Shown here: piece after piece, positions 34,459 to 45,800 of the stretch
Numbering within the stretch: the stretch's first letter is position 1
How the letters are laid out: each line of letters opens with the position of its first letter
Source of the DNA: Epiperipatus broadwayi
Lineage: Eukaryota; Onychophora; Udeonychophora; Euonychophora; Peripatidae
DNA: 64,000 bases
Direction of reading: 5' to 3'
Assembly: GCA_028023455.1 (NCBI GenBank)
Contig: JAQFVV010006450.1
Location: 845,501-909,500, forward strand
Position numbers and translations under genes: made by a program
The notes under the pieces: generated by a model
The model's input: only the letters and a program-made list of their open reading frames with translations
Told to the model about the DNA's origin: nothing
The model's database searches: none

Positions 34459-35092
34459 CTTCTAGGTGTGTTTCTAAATGACAGATTCATAAATGACAGA
34501 TTTGAAAATGAGGATCGGTAACTAAAAACCATTTTCGCTAAAGAAAGAAGATGTACACATTCGTAATGATTTTGATGTAAATAATTATATTTATTGTAAT
34601 TTTTTATGTTCACAAATAATAAAATATAGTTCTCTATCAAAATATAAAGTTTGACTCGGAAAATTTTAAATATTAGAAGAAAAATACATTTGGAGAAATA
34701 ATCCGTAACAAAAAATAATTATTGCTACATAACGTAATCAGGAAATTTCTAAGGCGTGTTTCTAAATGAAGATTCAGAAACGACAACGAAGCTTTGTATG
34801 TTCGTAATTGAAGTAAATAATAACATCTATCATAATTTTTTACATTCATAAATAAGATTTGATGTTACTTTATGGAAATATAAAGTTTGATTTGGAAAAT
34901 TATTGCTACATAACGTAATCAGAAAATTTCTAAGGCGTGTTTCTAAATGAAGATTCAATCACGACAGCGAAGCTGTGTACGTTCGTAATTGAAGTAAATA
35001 ATAACATCTATCATAATTTTTTACATTCATAAATAAAATTTGATGTTACTTTATGGAAATATAAAGTTTGATTTGGAAAATTTTAAATTTTA
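34459..35092. repeat. ~181 bp tandem repeat, three units
   Basis: The second and third units are about 95% identical (ATTGCTACATAACGTAATCA at 34721 and 34902, spacing 181 bp; then AAGGCGTGTTTCTAAATGAA and ATAATAACATCTATCATAAT in each). The first unit, from about 34459, is more diverged (GGTGTGTTTCTAAATGACAG...AAAATATAAAGTTTGACTC). Confidence 0.88.
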
Positions 35093-35398
35093 CAAGAGAA
35101 ATAAGCAAACTGGAAATAAAAAGAGAATTACTTGACAGCTGTTGATCTGAATAACGGCACAATCATTGGTTGAGTTATAATTCTTTTGTTTTACTGCTAC
35201 CTATTTTTTACACATTTTTCTTATATTTTTCGACAGTTATTAACATTATTTTTATTTTTCGTTACATTTAACCAATTTGAATCTAAAATTATTCAATTTT
35301 TAGAAGCTGAATTAAAAAAATTATGTGTATTTTAGATTAATATTTTAACAAAAGAACTGATTGCAAATGACACAAACCAATCACATTGTTCTCAGATT

Positions 35399-35464
35399 TA
35401 AGTAGAGGGCCAATAGCTAAAAGAATCAGTTTAAGTAGAGAGCCAATAGCTAAAAACGTCAGTG
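35399..35464. repeat. 33 bp tandem duplication
   Basis: TTAAGTAGAGGGCCAATAGC plus AAAAG.. occurs twice in tandem (TTAAGTAGAGAGCCAATAGC in the second), inside the 34080-35577 element next to its right arm. Confidence 0.85.
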
Positions 35465-35650
35465 AACTGGCTCTGAAGAAGACTGCAGGATATCGAAACA
35501 TAGGTGTATGTATGTACAAACAAAGAGTTTTGATAAAAAGTGTTCAAAGTGGTTTGGATAAATTTTATGTATAGGATGTTAATGAATTGATTTTTTTAAT
35601 TGTAATAAACAACATATAATTAATGCTTTAAGTATAAATAAATAATCACA

Positions 35651-35764
35651 TGGCATTATTGCTTAAGAATTCATAAGAAATTGAAGTTCTAGAACTGGAA
35701 TCAATCTGATGATCTTACATTCCGGAGTCTAACACTACCACTGCTCTAAACTGTATAGAGCATG
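35651..35764 (-). mobile_element. tRNA-headed SINE, family S1
   Basis: On the minus strand the order is GCAGTGGTAGTGTTAGACTC (box A and anticodon-arm region), AGATTGATTCCAG (box B) and a tail TTCTTATGAATTCTTAAGCA. Relatives are at 47252-47345, 47530-47617, 47632-47735, 47871-47990 and 50289-50396. The head layout is closest to a Lys-type tRNA by eye. SINEs are copied by LINE enzymes and transcribed by RNA polymerase III. Confidence 0.65.
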
Positions 35765-35769
35765 TGTTA

Positions 35770-38399
35770 TGTATACCATGGTGAAACGTCAATGTATCAT
35801 TTTTCAAGCAACTAAACAAAAGAAATGATGGATATAACTATACAACTCATACATGAACAAAATATTCCATAAATTATTTTCAAAATATGTATATGGATAT
35901 TTAATTGGATCACTGTATTGCAATGATTTATGGGTAACATAAAAAGTATTGAATGCTGTCTATATATAATATGTACTTTTATTTTTAATGGTTTAATTTT
36001 AAAATTATATATACATATTAAGATAATGATAAAAATTATTAATAAAAAATAGGCTGCTGTATAATACTTCATAGTTTTTAATATGAATATATATGTGTAT
36101 GTATTGTGCTAATGATACAGTTATTTAAAAATTACATATGCAAATTAGATATAAAGAATAATTTACTCACCAAAAATAAAATACTATGCAGTAGATAAAA
36201 AATACATGGTTTATTAATAAAAATAAATAAATTTTGGAAGAAAAAAAAGCCAATTAAATAAAAATTATTTTAAGTTAATGTCAATGATATTTTTAAAAAT
36301 TAGTCAATAACATTTTAAGAAAAGAGAAGTAAAGTTACTTATCTTTTTCATGTTTTTTTTTTTGTCTACAGTGAAAATTAATTTTGATAAAATGCAAAAG
36401 TTATATATTTAAATGATATTAAATTATGATATATTTAGTAATTTTAATCACATTTTTTTTTGGATAGAAAAGAAACTTTTGCGATTAATGTAACATTTTC
36501 TGATCATCATTGCAGTATATATTGTTTCAATGGGAAGTAGAAAATTTAAATTTTATTGTTTTTTTTTAAAAAAAATAACTAATTTTATATATATTTTTCT
36601 ATTTCTTTTGGATAGCTCCTGGTTAAGTCAGTGAATACAGCCATTAGTAGTAGTGCCACTATGTATAGTTTATGTATATTATTGTAATATCTCATTATAA
36701 ATTTAAAAAAATCAGATCAATATTAATTATAATGATTAGATAAGATTACCTTTTTAAAAAATAAATAAACATTTATTTTTAAAAAAATATTCTTTTTATA
36801 TGTTCTTTTAATTTTATAAATAAAAGAAACTTCTAAATTAACATTTGTTTTGAGCAAATTTTTCACTTCAGTTGGTAAGAATGCCATCACTAGAGTGGTG
36901 AAGAAAAAATCTTTTTCAAAAGTTTTCTTATACCATACAGTACAACAAACTTATTTTTAAAAATAATTTATAGCAAAATTTAAAAAAATTAAGTTGGGGA
37001 AACTATCTTTTAACCTTTCCAAATTTCATCGTTTTCTTTGTTTTCACGTTCAACATAGAATTTAAGATTAAACCATTATTACTTATCAGAAAATAAATTT
37101 AGCTTTATTTCATAGATATTTTTGTTTACTACTGAAATAAATTTCAAATATTCACATTTTTTTTCTAAAAATATTTAAAAAATGAAATTGTGATCAAAAC
37201 AAAAAGCTTCATACATCATTGTTTCTAGAAAGATTATTTGAATTTTACAAAATCAATGAAATCTTCATTATTTATAATTTTTTTAACAAATCTGAATGAA
37301 TATTTATTTACTTCACCTATATATAATGAAATATGCTTTAAAAGTTTTAAATTTTTCAATATTTATTGCAAAATTATGATATTTTCATATTCGTTATTAT
37401 AATTAGATTGCTTATGTAGAAAGCTGAGCTAAATAGCTTTAGGGTATATTTGTATTGTCTACTAATATAACATTCTATTTTTGAAAATACATTCAAAAGA
37501 AATTATTAATAATTTATATTTTTGATTTCTAATAAGTATTGTATAAATTATTGTATAAAAAGTATCTAGAATTGTAATAAATTCACAAATAAACACATTT
37601 TTGGTTATTCAAACTACTTTCTTTAAACAATGTTATAAAAATGGTGACATCACAATATTGTCAGAATACAAAAGAGGTTACTTGTCAGAGTGGAGCTAAA
37701 TCTTATTATTTTGAGGAATTTTTCAATTTTTTTGCTATATATGGAATTTTTTCAAAATAAAATTTTATATTATAGTGCATACAGGAAAATATGCATATTA
37801 CAGTATAAAGATTGTGGAAATTTTCACTAGGAGGAGGATTAATGAAAAAACAAAGCATTGCTTTGGAAATGTGAAAAGATTAATAAGCATGAATTATGAT
37901 GTTAGTCAGTTTTAAAACCATTTCTAATTAAATATATATGTAAATTTTAAAGAAATGGTTTTCTTTTCATAATTGCACTAGAAAGGGGGGTTTTTTGGCT
38001 TTCATATATGAAAACATGAAATGATCATATTTATCAAATTCATATGTCAGATTTCCAAAAAAAGTTATGCCCATTTTAATGCCAATCTATTCAAGAAAAT
38101 ATTAGATATTAGTTATAAGTTTACTTAAATGATTTTTTTCAGAATCTGACTTGTGAATTTCTAAGTAATATCATCCCACAGTTATATTTGTAAAAGCTGA
38201 AGAAAATTTATTTTTTACTTTTTAGTGCATTTTTAATTTTTTAATTTTATATAGTTTCAGGAATTGTGAATAAAGAAAATTTACAAATAATTGCAAAGAG
38301 TAAAAATGTAACCAATCAGGAATACATATGTTATGCAAAGTTTCAATTAGATAAGAAATTGGAAAGTGGGTGAAAATTGGGGTACAGATTTCACAGGCA
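35770..38399. other. A+T-rich stretch, no feature recognised
   Basis: An 86-codon minus frame at 35812-36072 is Ile/Leu-rich and looks like chance A+T-rich coding. No repeat or RNA gene was found. Confidence 0.5.
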
Positions 38400-38404
38400 G
38401 ATAG

Positions 38405-38725
38405 ATACTGTAACGAAATAAAATGGGAACATAGAATTCTTCTTGCTAATGCTCCATGTCTTTGGGCAAGCTGAAACTGTAATGGAATAAAATAAACAAG
38501 AGAGAGACTTTATTTTACATGCCCACACTTTAGATGCCAAAATCTAACAGTATAAAAATGAGAGCAATGAGAGAGGCTTTGTTACAACCCATGAATGAGT
38601 AAAACTAAAATTTGTAACAGTATAAAATATACAACATCAAATCTGTATCAATATAAATGGGCTAGCTGATATTGATAGAGGTACACAAATTGAGCAAAGC
38701 AGATCTGTGACAATATAAATTTAAG
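38405..38725. repeat. Degenerate minisatellite, ~66 bp unit
   Basis: A phrase of the form CTGTAACRRTATAAAATG recurs at 38411, 38478, 38543, 38613, 38644 and 38706, spaced about 67, 65, 70, 31 and 62 bp. The half-spacing suggests a deletion in one unit. The sequence between the phrases is purine-rich (GAGAGAG, GAGCAAAGC) and poorly kept. Confidence 0.65.
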
Positions 38726-41700
38726 CAATAATTTTATTGAAACTCTACTAATAAAGTAGCTAAAAATTATATTGAAATAAAGTTAAACTCTCTTAAAAAC
38801 ATATATTAAATGTAGGATAATCTGATTGAATACCAAAATTGTAATACACAATTTAAAATAATTTATTTGAAAACTTATAATGGATATATTAAATAATAAT
38901 TTATATTGGGATTTTATCATAAAATAACCCATTTATTATTAACTACTAAAATTTACAATAATATTAAAGAATGAATAAAATTATTTAAATTTGATGATTG
39001 TATATAAAGTTTGTATCAATAATTTATCAACTAGCTTTACTGTATGTTTGAATAATAACCAGTTGATGTCTTAGAAAAAATTAGGTTCACCTTAAATAAT
39101 TACTGAATTCTAATAAAGTAATAAAATCTATATTATTTTTCTAATTAAATTTTAAATGTTTGTGTAAAAACTTTGGATTAATATTATATCATATATCTAC
39201 CACAAAAAATAAGACTATTGATTCGAAGTTTAATAATAAACAATTTTATTTACAAAATAAACAATAAGACATTAATTAATATATTTTGAATAATTTGAAT
39301 TAACGTATTACAAATTCTATTTGTGTTGATGCTAGGACATTGCAAATTTTGACCACAAAGAAAATATTTATTATTTGTTTCCAATAGACAATATATACAT
39401 ATATTATACTTAATATTTTCATGGTTACTTGTTGCAAATTAAAGTAATTTTGGGGTTAAACCATGTGTTATTTTTGCTTACTTTTCATTGTTCTAATGAA
39501 ATAGCATCTGCCATTGTCAAGGTTAACTTTTCAAATATATATAATATACACAAAAAAATACTATGTTCTAGTATGTTTATTGGCCATTTATAAATAAACA
39601 AAAACAAGTTATTAAATAAAATTTATTATAATTATTTAAATTTAGAGTTAGTTATTAAAATTTTCTTTTAGATAAATATATATCTAGATGTCCACTTACA
39701 CACATATATACATTAAATGACCTTTAAACAACAACAATAATAATACACATAATAATTATATAAATAAAGCATATAACCTGTTTTATCAAATGGGGTAAGA
39801 TACTAAACAATGTTTATACACAGAGTTTCACAATCTTAAAATCACTTTTATTAAATTCACATGAAGAAAGTCCATAAAATGATGACATTTTCAAAGATAT
39901 AATAATTCCAAAGACCTTAAATTTTTATTTAAATATCCAAAGATTGTTCAACAAGTAATCCTTACTGGGTCATAGCAATATTCACATTATAGTTGATGTT
40001 GAGTAACAAGTATTGTTTTATCCTTTTAAAATAATTATTTAATCAAATTCGAAATCATTTTTATTTGGGTTATAATCCTTAGCAAACTATTTATTTCTTG
40101 ACACACAAATAGATATATATTTGTAAGTTAATTTACATATAAAACTCTATAAACATTTTATAACTTTTACTATAGAATGCTCTTGAACTAACTCTATTTT
40201 TAGTTATTTTAGGTACCTCTCAAAAGACTAAAATGTTATCCACTGATTAGCTTTGGCATTATGCTATTTACATAAAACATTTATTAAAATATATATATAT
40301 TATAACAAAGGTGAGGTTTAAACCCTAGTCCATAGTAAGAAGGAGTTTATGTAGTCACGCATATGTAGATATATTTTGATGTACATATTTGATTGAATGA
40401 ATTAACCAAAGCAGTCTGAAAGGGAGAGTCTTGTGCTCATTTTGTTTTGATGGAGTATCTGCATGTATATATTCAAAAAATATATAGCATATAAGTGAAT
40501 TTTCTAGAAAAAATATTTAGTATATAAACTTTTTATCATATCTAATTTTGTTTTAATAAGATAAAAATATGTGGAAAGATTTTGTTTTCTTCTATGGAAT
40601 ACTTTTAATGTAAATCCTGTTGAAAGTTTTTTTTTTTTTTAATGTTTTATTTTTAAAATGTTTTAAAGAAACTTTGAATCTAATACAACTTGCTAAAAGT
40701 TTTTCTTTTGTCAGAGAAAAACTGAAGACAAAAGGAAACGAATCTAAAATCTTAGTGTCCTGGACCAATGAGATCGAGCAGGATAAGGCTTAAAAATGTA
40801 GAACTTTTGGAGGAGTAATGGGAAATAATGCGGGCAGACAAAAAGAACCTCCTAGAAAAATAAAAAGATATATATAGCCAAATCAGAATAAAGGGGGGAT
40901 CTTCAGATTCTTATTTTCGTGTGGATTAGAATTTTATGCTGTTATTGTGATTGCTGTCAAATTTTCTGACCTACAATACTGCAAATAAGATATAGATATA
41001 TATGCCAGCTGACATGAGTGTGTTAATGTGAAACCATAAACGTGCTGGGTTTTCATTCCCACTACTCCATGAAGGAAATCAAAGCTACTCCATGATCCCA
41101 TAATTGTTCAAACTTCAGGAATCCATATACCTTTGCCACATCAAACTTTTGGATTCTATCATTTTATTAAGAGTTAAAACAAAGACTTTCTTTAGGGATA
41201 ATTTTTATGGCTACCACATTATTAAATAACTTGCTTTATTCGTGAATATGGACAATCTAATTTCCCCGGGATCCAAAGGTAACAATATATTTTATTTCAA
41301 ATGTATACATGTGCATATTATTAATTTCATAGTATAGCCTGTAATTATTTCTATTAAATCACATAGATAATTGTAAAGATAATATATTTAATCTGTGTAA
41401 TCAATAAGAATTTAATCTGTCGAAATATATATTTATGCATATATTTTCATTAAACGATTGAGCACTATCTTTTTTTTCATTATTTCATAGTTATTCATTT
41501 AATTAAAATGTTTGTATGTTTTCTTTATTAAAAAATTTAATATGTACTGTCCCCAAGTAACACATCGCTGTCAGTCTGAGGACTACACAATTTAAATGAG
41601 CTAGCTAGTGGCTGAGCAATAAGTAATACATTATTATTCTCATTAAATCCCTTTAATATAATACTTATACAAGCTTGGGATTGGCATGTGGAGTTGAAAA

Positions 41701-41898
41701 ATGCAAACAACCATAAATATATTGCTTGGGGAAAATATTAATTAGTGGTTAATAGAAACTAAGGCTGAGTATTCCCATACATATATAATTGTTTGTTATT
41801 TTGCCCTTTTTTATTGTTGGGAGATTAAGTTTTAAATAATTTGTCTCCAGACTTTGGTTACTACAAGACCATCTTGGCAAATTAAATGTTTCATTTAT
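38726..41898. other. Long A+T-rich stretch without recognised genes
   Basis: No gene is seen. On the minus strand near 40318-40345 AGGGTTTAAACCTC resembles a box B but has no convincing box A. The segment 40700-41000 is a little less A+T-rich but has no coding pattern that I recognise. Confidence 0.4.
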
Positions 41899-42032
41899 GT
41901 GTTAATTATTAATATCATTTATTAATAGTAAATTATATAAGCAGATTTTAATAAAGATAGTGTATGTATTAATCATTGATATCATTTACTAATAATACAT
42001 TATATAAGCAGATTTTAATAAAGATAATGTAA
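41899..42032. repeat. 66 bp tandem duplication
   Basis: The unit TTAATTATTAATATCATTTA ... AAGCAGATTTTAATAAAGAT occurs twice, 66 bp apart (41901 and 41967), about 88% identical. Confidence 0.85.
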
Positions 42033-43926
42033 GTTTAACTCAGTAAAGATGGAGAGGGATCACAACCCATCACAATATATATCATGTTTTTTAAATTATT
42101 TACTGCAAAAATGCAGTATACTAACTGAAGAGATATATATATATAGAGAGTGAGTCCTAGGATTAACCACTGGATTTTATATCATTTGTGTATTGATATA
42201 ACATTTATATCATTGGCCTAGAAACAGTAGCTAAAGTCCAGCTAGAATTTTTCCCTTTCTATTCATTGAGTGGATTGTTTTTTTTTAATCAGAGACCATT
42301 CAAATACAAATCAGCATTCTGTACAACCATTGTTTTAAATAATGTAAACAGTTATTCTAAAACTTGCAATGTTTTTTTTATTTTTTAATAGCTCTTAAGT
42401 TCTGTTCATCAATAGTTGTTTGTTTTTTAATTCTTATCCCCAGTTTTTCCCATTTATGATAATTTTCAACATGCCTTTGGCTTTTCTCATGAACATTTAC
42501 AATTGATGAAATATTTTGCCAGTCTTTTAAGCAAAAATTAACAATGTTAATATTCTAATGATAACAAGCAACAAAAGCAAAATTGCAGAATCTGTGAATT
42601 TCAAATACATTAACCATGAATGCTGTATTGTCTCACCATTCAATAACTTTTGAGTAAAGTGTGATATTGAAAATCTTCAATTCTTGTTTTTTTTTGAAAA
42701 GTCATAATTTATCAATATTTAAAATCGTTACTTTATTCCATGTCGCTGAATCAACATAACTTACATTTTGAAAATTGATTTCTTTTTCTTTCATATTGTC
42801 AGTGGTGGGAGTATCTGTTGAATATTCAGCTTCAGAATCAACAATGACAACATTCAGAACAATTGGACAAAATTTTACCTATGTTTGTTTAAAGCATTGT
42901 CTCCTCAGATGTTATATTAAGAATTTCAATAGTTTCTTTTTGATTATCTTCTTGACATAAGTATTTTTTAAAAGGACCTTTTTGTTTTTTGATTCTTTAT
43001 CTTTTTCAGCTTTCCATTTTTATATTGGTAACCAGGTGTTTTTTTGTTCATTTTCAAGGTCTGTAAACAAAATTTTTTTTGAGATATTATTATTGTAAAA
43101 TAATACAGAATCAACAAAACAATTCAGTACTGAACTTATATAGGTACTTATTGATATGTTTTATATCAACATAATACATAAGGCACAATAATATGACTGA
43201 CCAATACAATAAGATTGTAGAAAATATATAAATACAATTACCATTGACAATTGTCTACTACAGCTTTCCATAAGACATTGTATTTATGTGCTACAATTTC
43301 ATGTTATTAGATTCAGTAATTTCCAAGTTATTGATTAAAAATTAATTTTATAATTAACAAAGTTTACTTATTAATTGGTAACTATGATATAATTAAAAAA
43401 ACCACACATGTTTTTTAAAGAAATATTATTTTGCTTATAAATTCTTATTACGTAATAATATTATTTCATTTTTGATTTTACTAACATTAGTACATTATTT
43501 TTAAATAAGTAGTTTTTAATTATCTTTTTTAAGAGAAACTAATAATTATTCCATTAATATTATATATATTTTTACAGTTTTTACAAATTATTAAAAAAAA
43601 ATCCAATAATTTTTCAATTAAATACAAGTACAGTCAGCAGTATTGTAAAAAAAAAATTTTTTTTTCTAATGACGTCTTTAATTAAATTAAGATTAGAAAA
43701 ATGTCTGAGAATAACGATTTTACTTAATGGAATCAGCTATTGCTAAATTTAGGAAAGGATATTAAAAAAACAAATACAACAATGGGGATTCTAGTTAGGG
43801 AATTTGGAAAATTTAGCATCCTTATTTCTAGAATAGAGATATTTGGGTTAAAGCCCTATTTTATGTTTAATTATAAATATCATTACCACTTACAATTAAG
43901 ATGTTAAATATAAGAATTTTGATCAA
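42033..43926. other. A+T-rich stretch, no feature recognised
   Basis: No gene or repeat pair is supported; an A10T10-type palindrome lies near 43648-43668. Confidence 0.5.
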
Positions 43927-43939
43927 AACAAAATTTATA
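43927..43939 (+). repeat. Left target-site duplication of tRNA-like SINE
   Basis: AACAAAATTTATA, exactly repeated at 44050-44062. Confidence 0.85.
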
Positions 43940-44049
43940 GTCTTGCATTGTTAGCCGAGAGGTATCGCAGCTGCCATGCAAGCAAGTAGTTGGTTGCAGA
44001 CGGTTGTGGGTTCGCATCCCGGCTGATGCTATGACATATGGAAAAAAAG
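43940..44049 (+). mobile_element. tRNA-derived retroposon with perfect 13 bp duplication
   Basis: The 110 bp insert starts GTCTTGCATTG, carries TAGCCGAGAGGTATCGC (box A region of a class II, Leu/Ser-like tRNA), ends its tRNA part with GTGGGTTCGCATCCCGG (an excellent T arm with box B) and closes with an A-rich tail GGAAAAAAAG. It is flanked by an exact 13 bp direct repeat. The T arm pairs nearly perfectly, but the D arm, anticodon arm and acceptor do not fold into an intact cloverleaf. It is either a young SINE or a tRNA retropseudogene. It differs from family S1. Confidence 0.8.
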
Positions 44050-44062
44050 AACAAAATTTATA
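44050..44062 (+). repeat. Right target-site duplication of tRNA-like SINE
   Basis: AACAAAATTTATA, copy of 43927-43939. Confidence 0.85.
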
Positions 44063-44450
44063 TAATTAATAACATAATTTTCATAAAGAAAAATACAATA
44101 GTAATAAAAAATAAAATAATGTAAACTATATTTTAAAATAATTGTTCATTCGAAAATTTATTATATTAATACCTCCAGCACTTATCGAATTAAATATCAA
44201 AATTACTCATATTCGTTCTCTCTTCAGCACCAGGAAAGCTTAAATATATATATGAAATTTGACCCAAACAAAAAATATAATAATTAATAACACATATAAT
44301 TTTGGAAAAGGAGAATACTGTATTATTCTAATGGTAATTTTGACACATATCTTTCTAGAACTGTAAAAGTGTAATGTCCCAGATCAAACGTGTAAAAAAA
44401 AATGTGAAAAATTGACTAGTAAATAAGCAAGTTAGGAATTTTCTATTTTT

Positions 44451-44726
44451 TCATTCCCCACACAGTTCAGGAGAAGAAGTCCAGTGAACAAACATCAGTT
44501 TTGTCTGATTCTCAACTGCCCCACTGTTGTGGCACCCTAGATGGTCATCTAGGGCCGCTAATGATAAAATCGGCCCTGTATATTTCCTTATCATAGTAAA
44601 GCATTTGCCATTAATATTTTTTTTGATTCCAAAATCATCTCTATAAGCATGAGTTGTCAGTAGATATATTGATCTTTTAAATTGGATTTTTTGACTGGTT
44701 TTTAGCTTATTGACTTTCTTCAGCAT
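44451..44726 (-). CDS. Unrecognised 91-codon open frame, doubtful
   Basis: The frame runs MLKKVNKLKTSQKIQFK at its start, then GPILSLAALDDHLGC (about residues 51-65) and HNSGAVENQ, and ends PELCGE. Its GC and amino-acid usage are a little less A+T-biased than the surrounding DNA, and GGCCCT and AGGGCC phrases flank the middle. I know no matching family, and no intron boundaries or neighbours support it. It may be a piece of a transposable element read by chance. Confidence 0.2.
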   Translation of the reverse strand: MLKKVNKLKTSQKIQFKRSIYLLTTHAYRDDFGIKKNINGKCFTMIRKYTGPILSLAALDDHLGCHNSGAVENQTKLMFVHWTSSPELCGE

Positions 44727-45011
44727 GATGTATTGTTTTTATTCTTCAGTAATCCAACAAGCATTTTATTCATCTTATTTAAGCTACTAACTTGTAATTT
44801 AAATGCCTTGAGGTTTTGTACTTAAGTCAATAAATAGTCTTGTCTAACTATGTATATCTGAAATATGTTATTAACTATATATTTTAGTAATCTATTATAA
44901 ATCAATTATAGATACTTTTGGTCCTTATTCTTATAAGCACTACCATATATGTTATTTGTATTTTATTAATGTTAATACAAGAATTATTTCTTCTTTTTTA
45001 TTTGTACAGTG

Positions 45012-45160
45012 TATCCAGAGAAAAAAGTGATTGGTTCTCTTTCCAAGCTATCTGCAATACCATCTTGGAATCAATATAGTTTAACTATTCCTTATAAAAC
45101 TTTTAAGATGCTAGCATGGCTGGATCATGAACTATGATGTGAATGTGTTTATGTTATACA
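45012..45160 (+). mobile_element. MITE, family M2 copy 2 (left half only)
   Basis: AAGTGATTGGTTCTCTTTCC, GCAATACCATCTTGGAAT, CTTTTAAGATGCTAGCATG and GGATCATGAACTATGATGTG follow in the same order as 11753-11910 of copy 1, about 75% identical. The inverted right arm is not found, so it is truncated. Confidence 0.6.
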
Positions 45161-45739
45161 TTTTAGTGTTTGTTTTTATTATTATACAATAGTGTTTTAA
45201 ATTATGCTGCAATTTATGATATATGGATTACAGCATTAATATTTACACATCTTGCAGAGATAAATCATTTCACTGTTTTAATGAATAGCTTTATGCATTT
45301 TTGGCATGTGTTTCCTAATCATGTCAGTGCTAAACTATTCTATATTAAATGCTTTAATCCTTTATTTGCATGCTATTATTTTATTTATACAAGATAACTT
45401 CATATGTAGATGTTAAGCCATGACTTTTATTTTTTTATATGTAATGTTGCACTTAATGGATATTAATTTCCCATTTATTCCAAGAAAATTGATGTTTCTG
45501 TAGGTGTCTTTTTTTATATATGTTTGTCTTTACATACTGCTTTATTTTTTAAAAGGAAAATGAACTTAAATTATTTTTTAAAGTTTGGTAATTAGGTGAT
45601 TACCTCATTATAGTAAGTCTACAGATGAAGCATGGACTTGGCAGTCATAGGCCTAACAAATTCTTGATCATTATGAAGTTATATCATTTTAAAATTTGTG
45701 TTTTATTTGCAATTAGTATTTATTTAACCAGCTCAGGTT
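45161..45739. other. A+T-rich stretch, no feature recognised
   Basis: A 75-codon frame at 45170-45397 is hydrophobic, without a recognised family, and probably chance. Confidence 0.5.
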
Positions 45740-45800
45740 GCTAAACACTTTATCTTTGACATAAAGCTAGATACCTATTTACTGATCACTATTGAATTGA
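45740..45800 (+). repeat. SINE-body fragment shared with 56585
   Basis: AAAGCTAGATACCTATTTAC and TGATCACTATTGAATTGATG match 56605-56640 (GCTAGATACTCATTTACTGA and TCAATATTGAATGAT). The same phrase sits next to a tRNA-like head at 56585-56775, so this is probably the tail of that SINE family. Confidence 0.5.

Larger units (their letters stand above)
34080..35577. mobile_element. 1.5 kb TIR element, non-autonomous
   Basis: Bases 34080-34197 are the inverse of 35464-35577 over about 115 bp. Terminal ATCCTATAAAT...TTTATCCAAACCACTT matches the inverse of AAGTGGTTTGGATAAA...ATAGGAT, and ATACACCTATGTTCCGA matches the inverse of TCGAAACATAGGTGTAT. Inside lie three ~181 bp tandem units and a 33 bp duplication, but no transposase. 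The frames at 34416-34640, 35337-35519 and 35386-35574 are not recognisable proteins. Long arms with internal tandem repeats are shared in layout with the 2466-4265 element, though the sequences differ. Confidence 0.8.

Noticed and set aside
34080-35577. Coding transposase inside the TIR element
   Set aside because: The longest frames are under 80 codons, overlap the inverted arms or tandem units and show no catalytic motif.
40318-40345. tRNA-like box B on the minus strand
   Set aside because: No acceptable box A or arms at tRNA spacing.
43945-44029. A functional tRNA gene
   Set aside because: The T arm is good but the acceptor and anticodon arms do not close, and the 13 bp duplications and A-rich tail show a retroposed copy.
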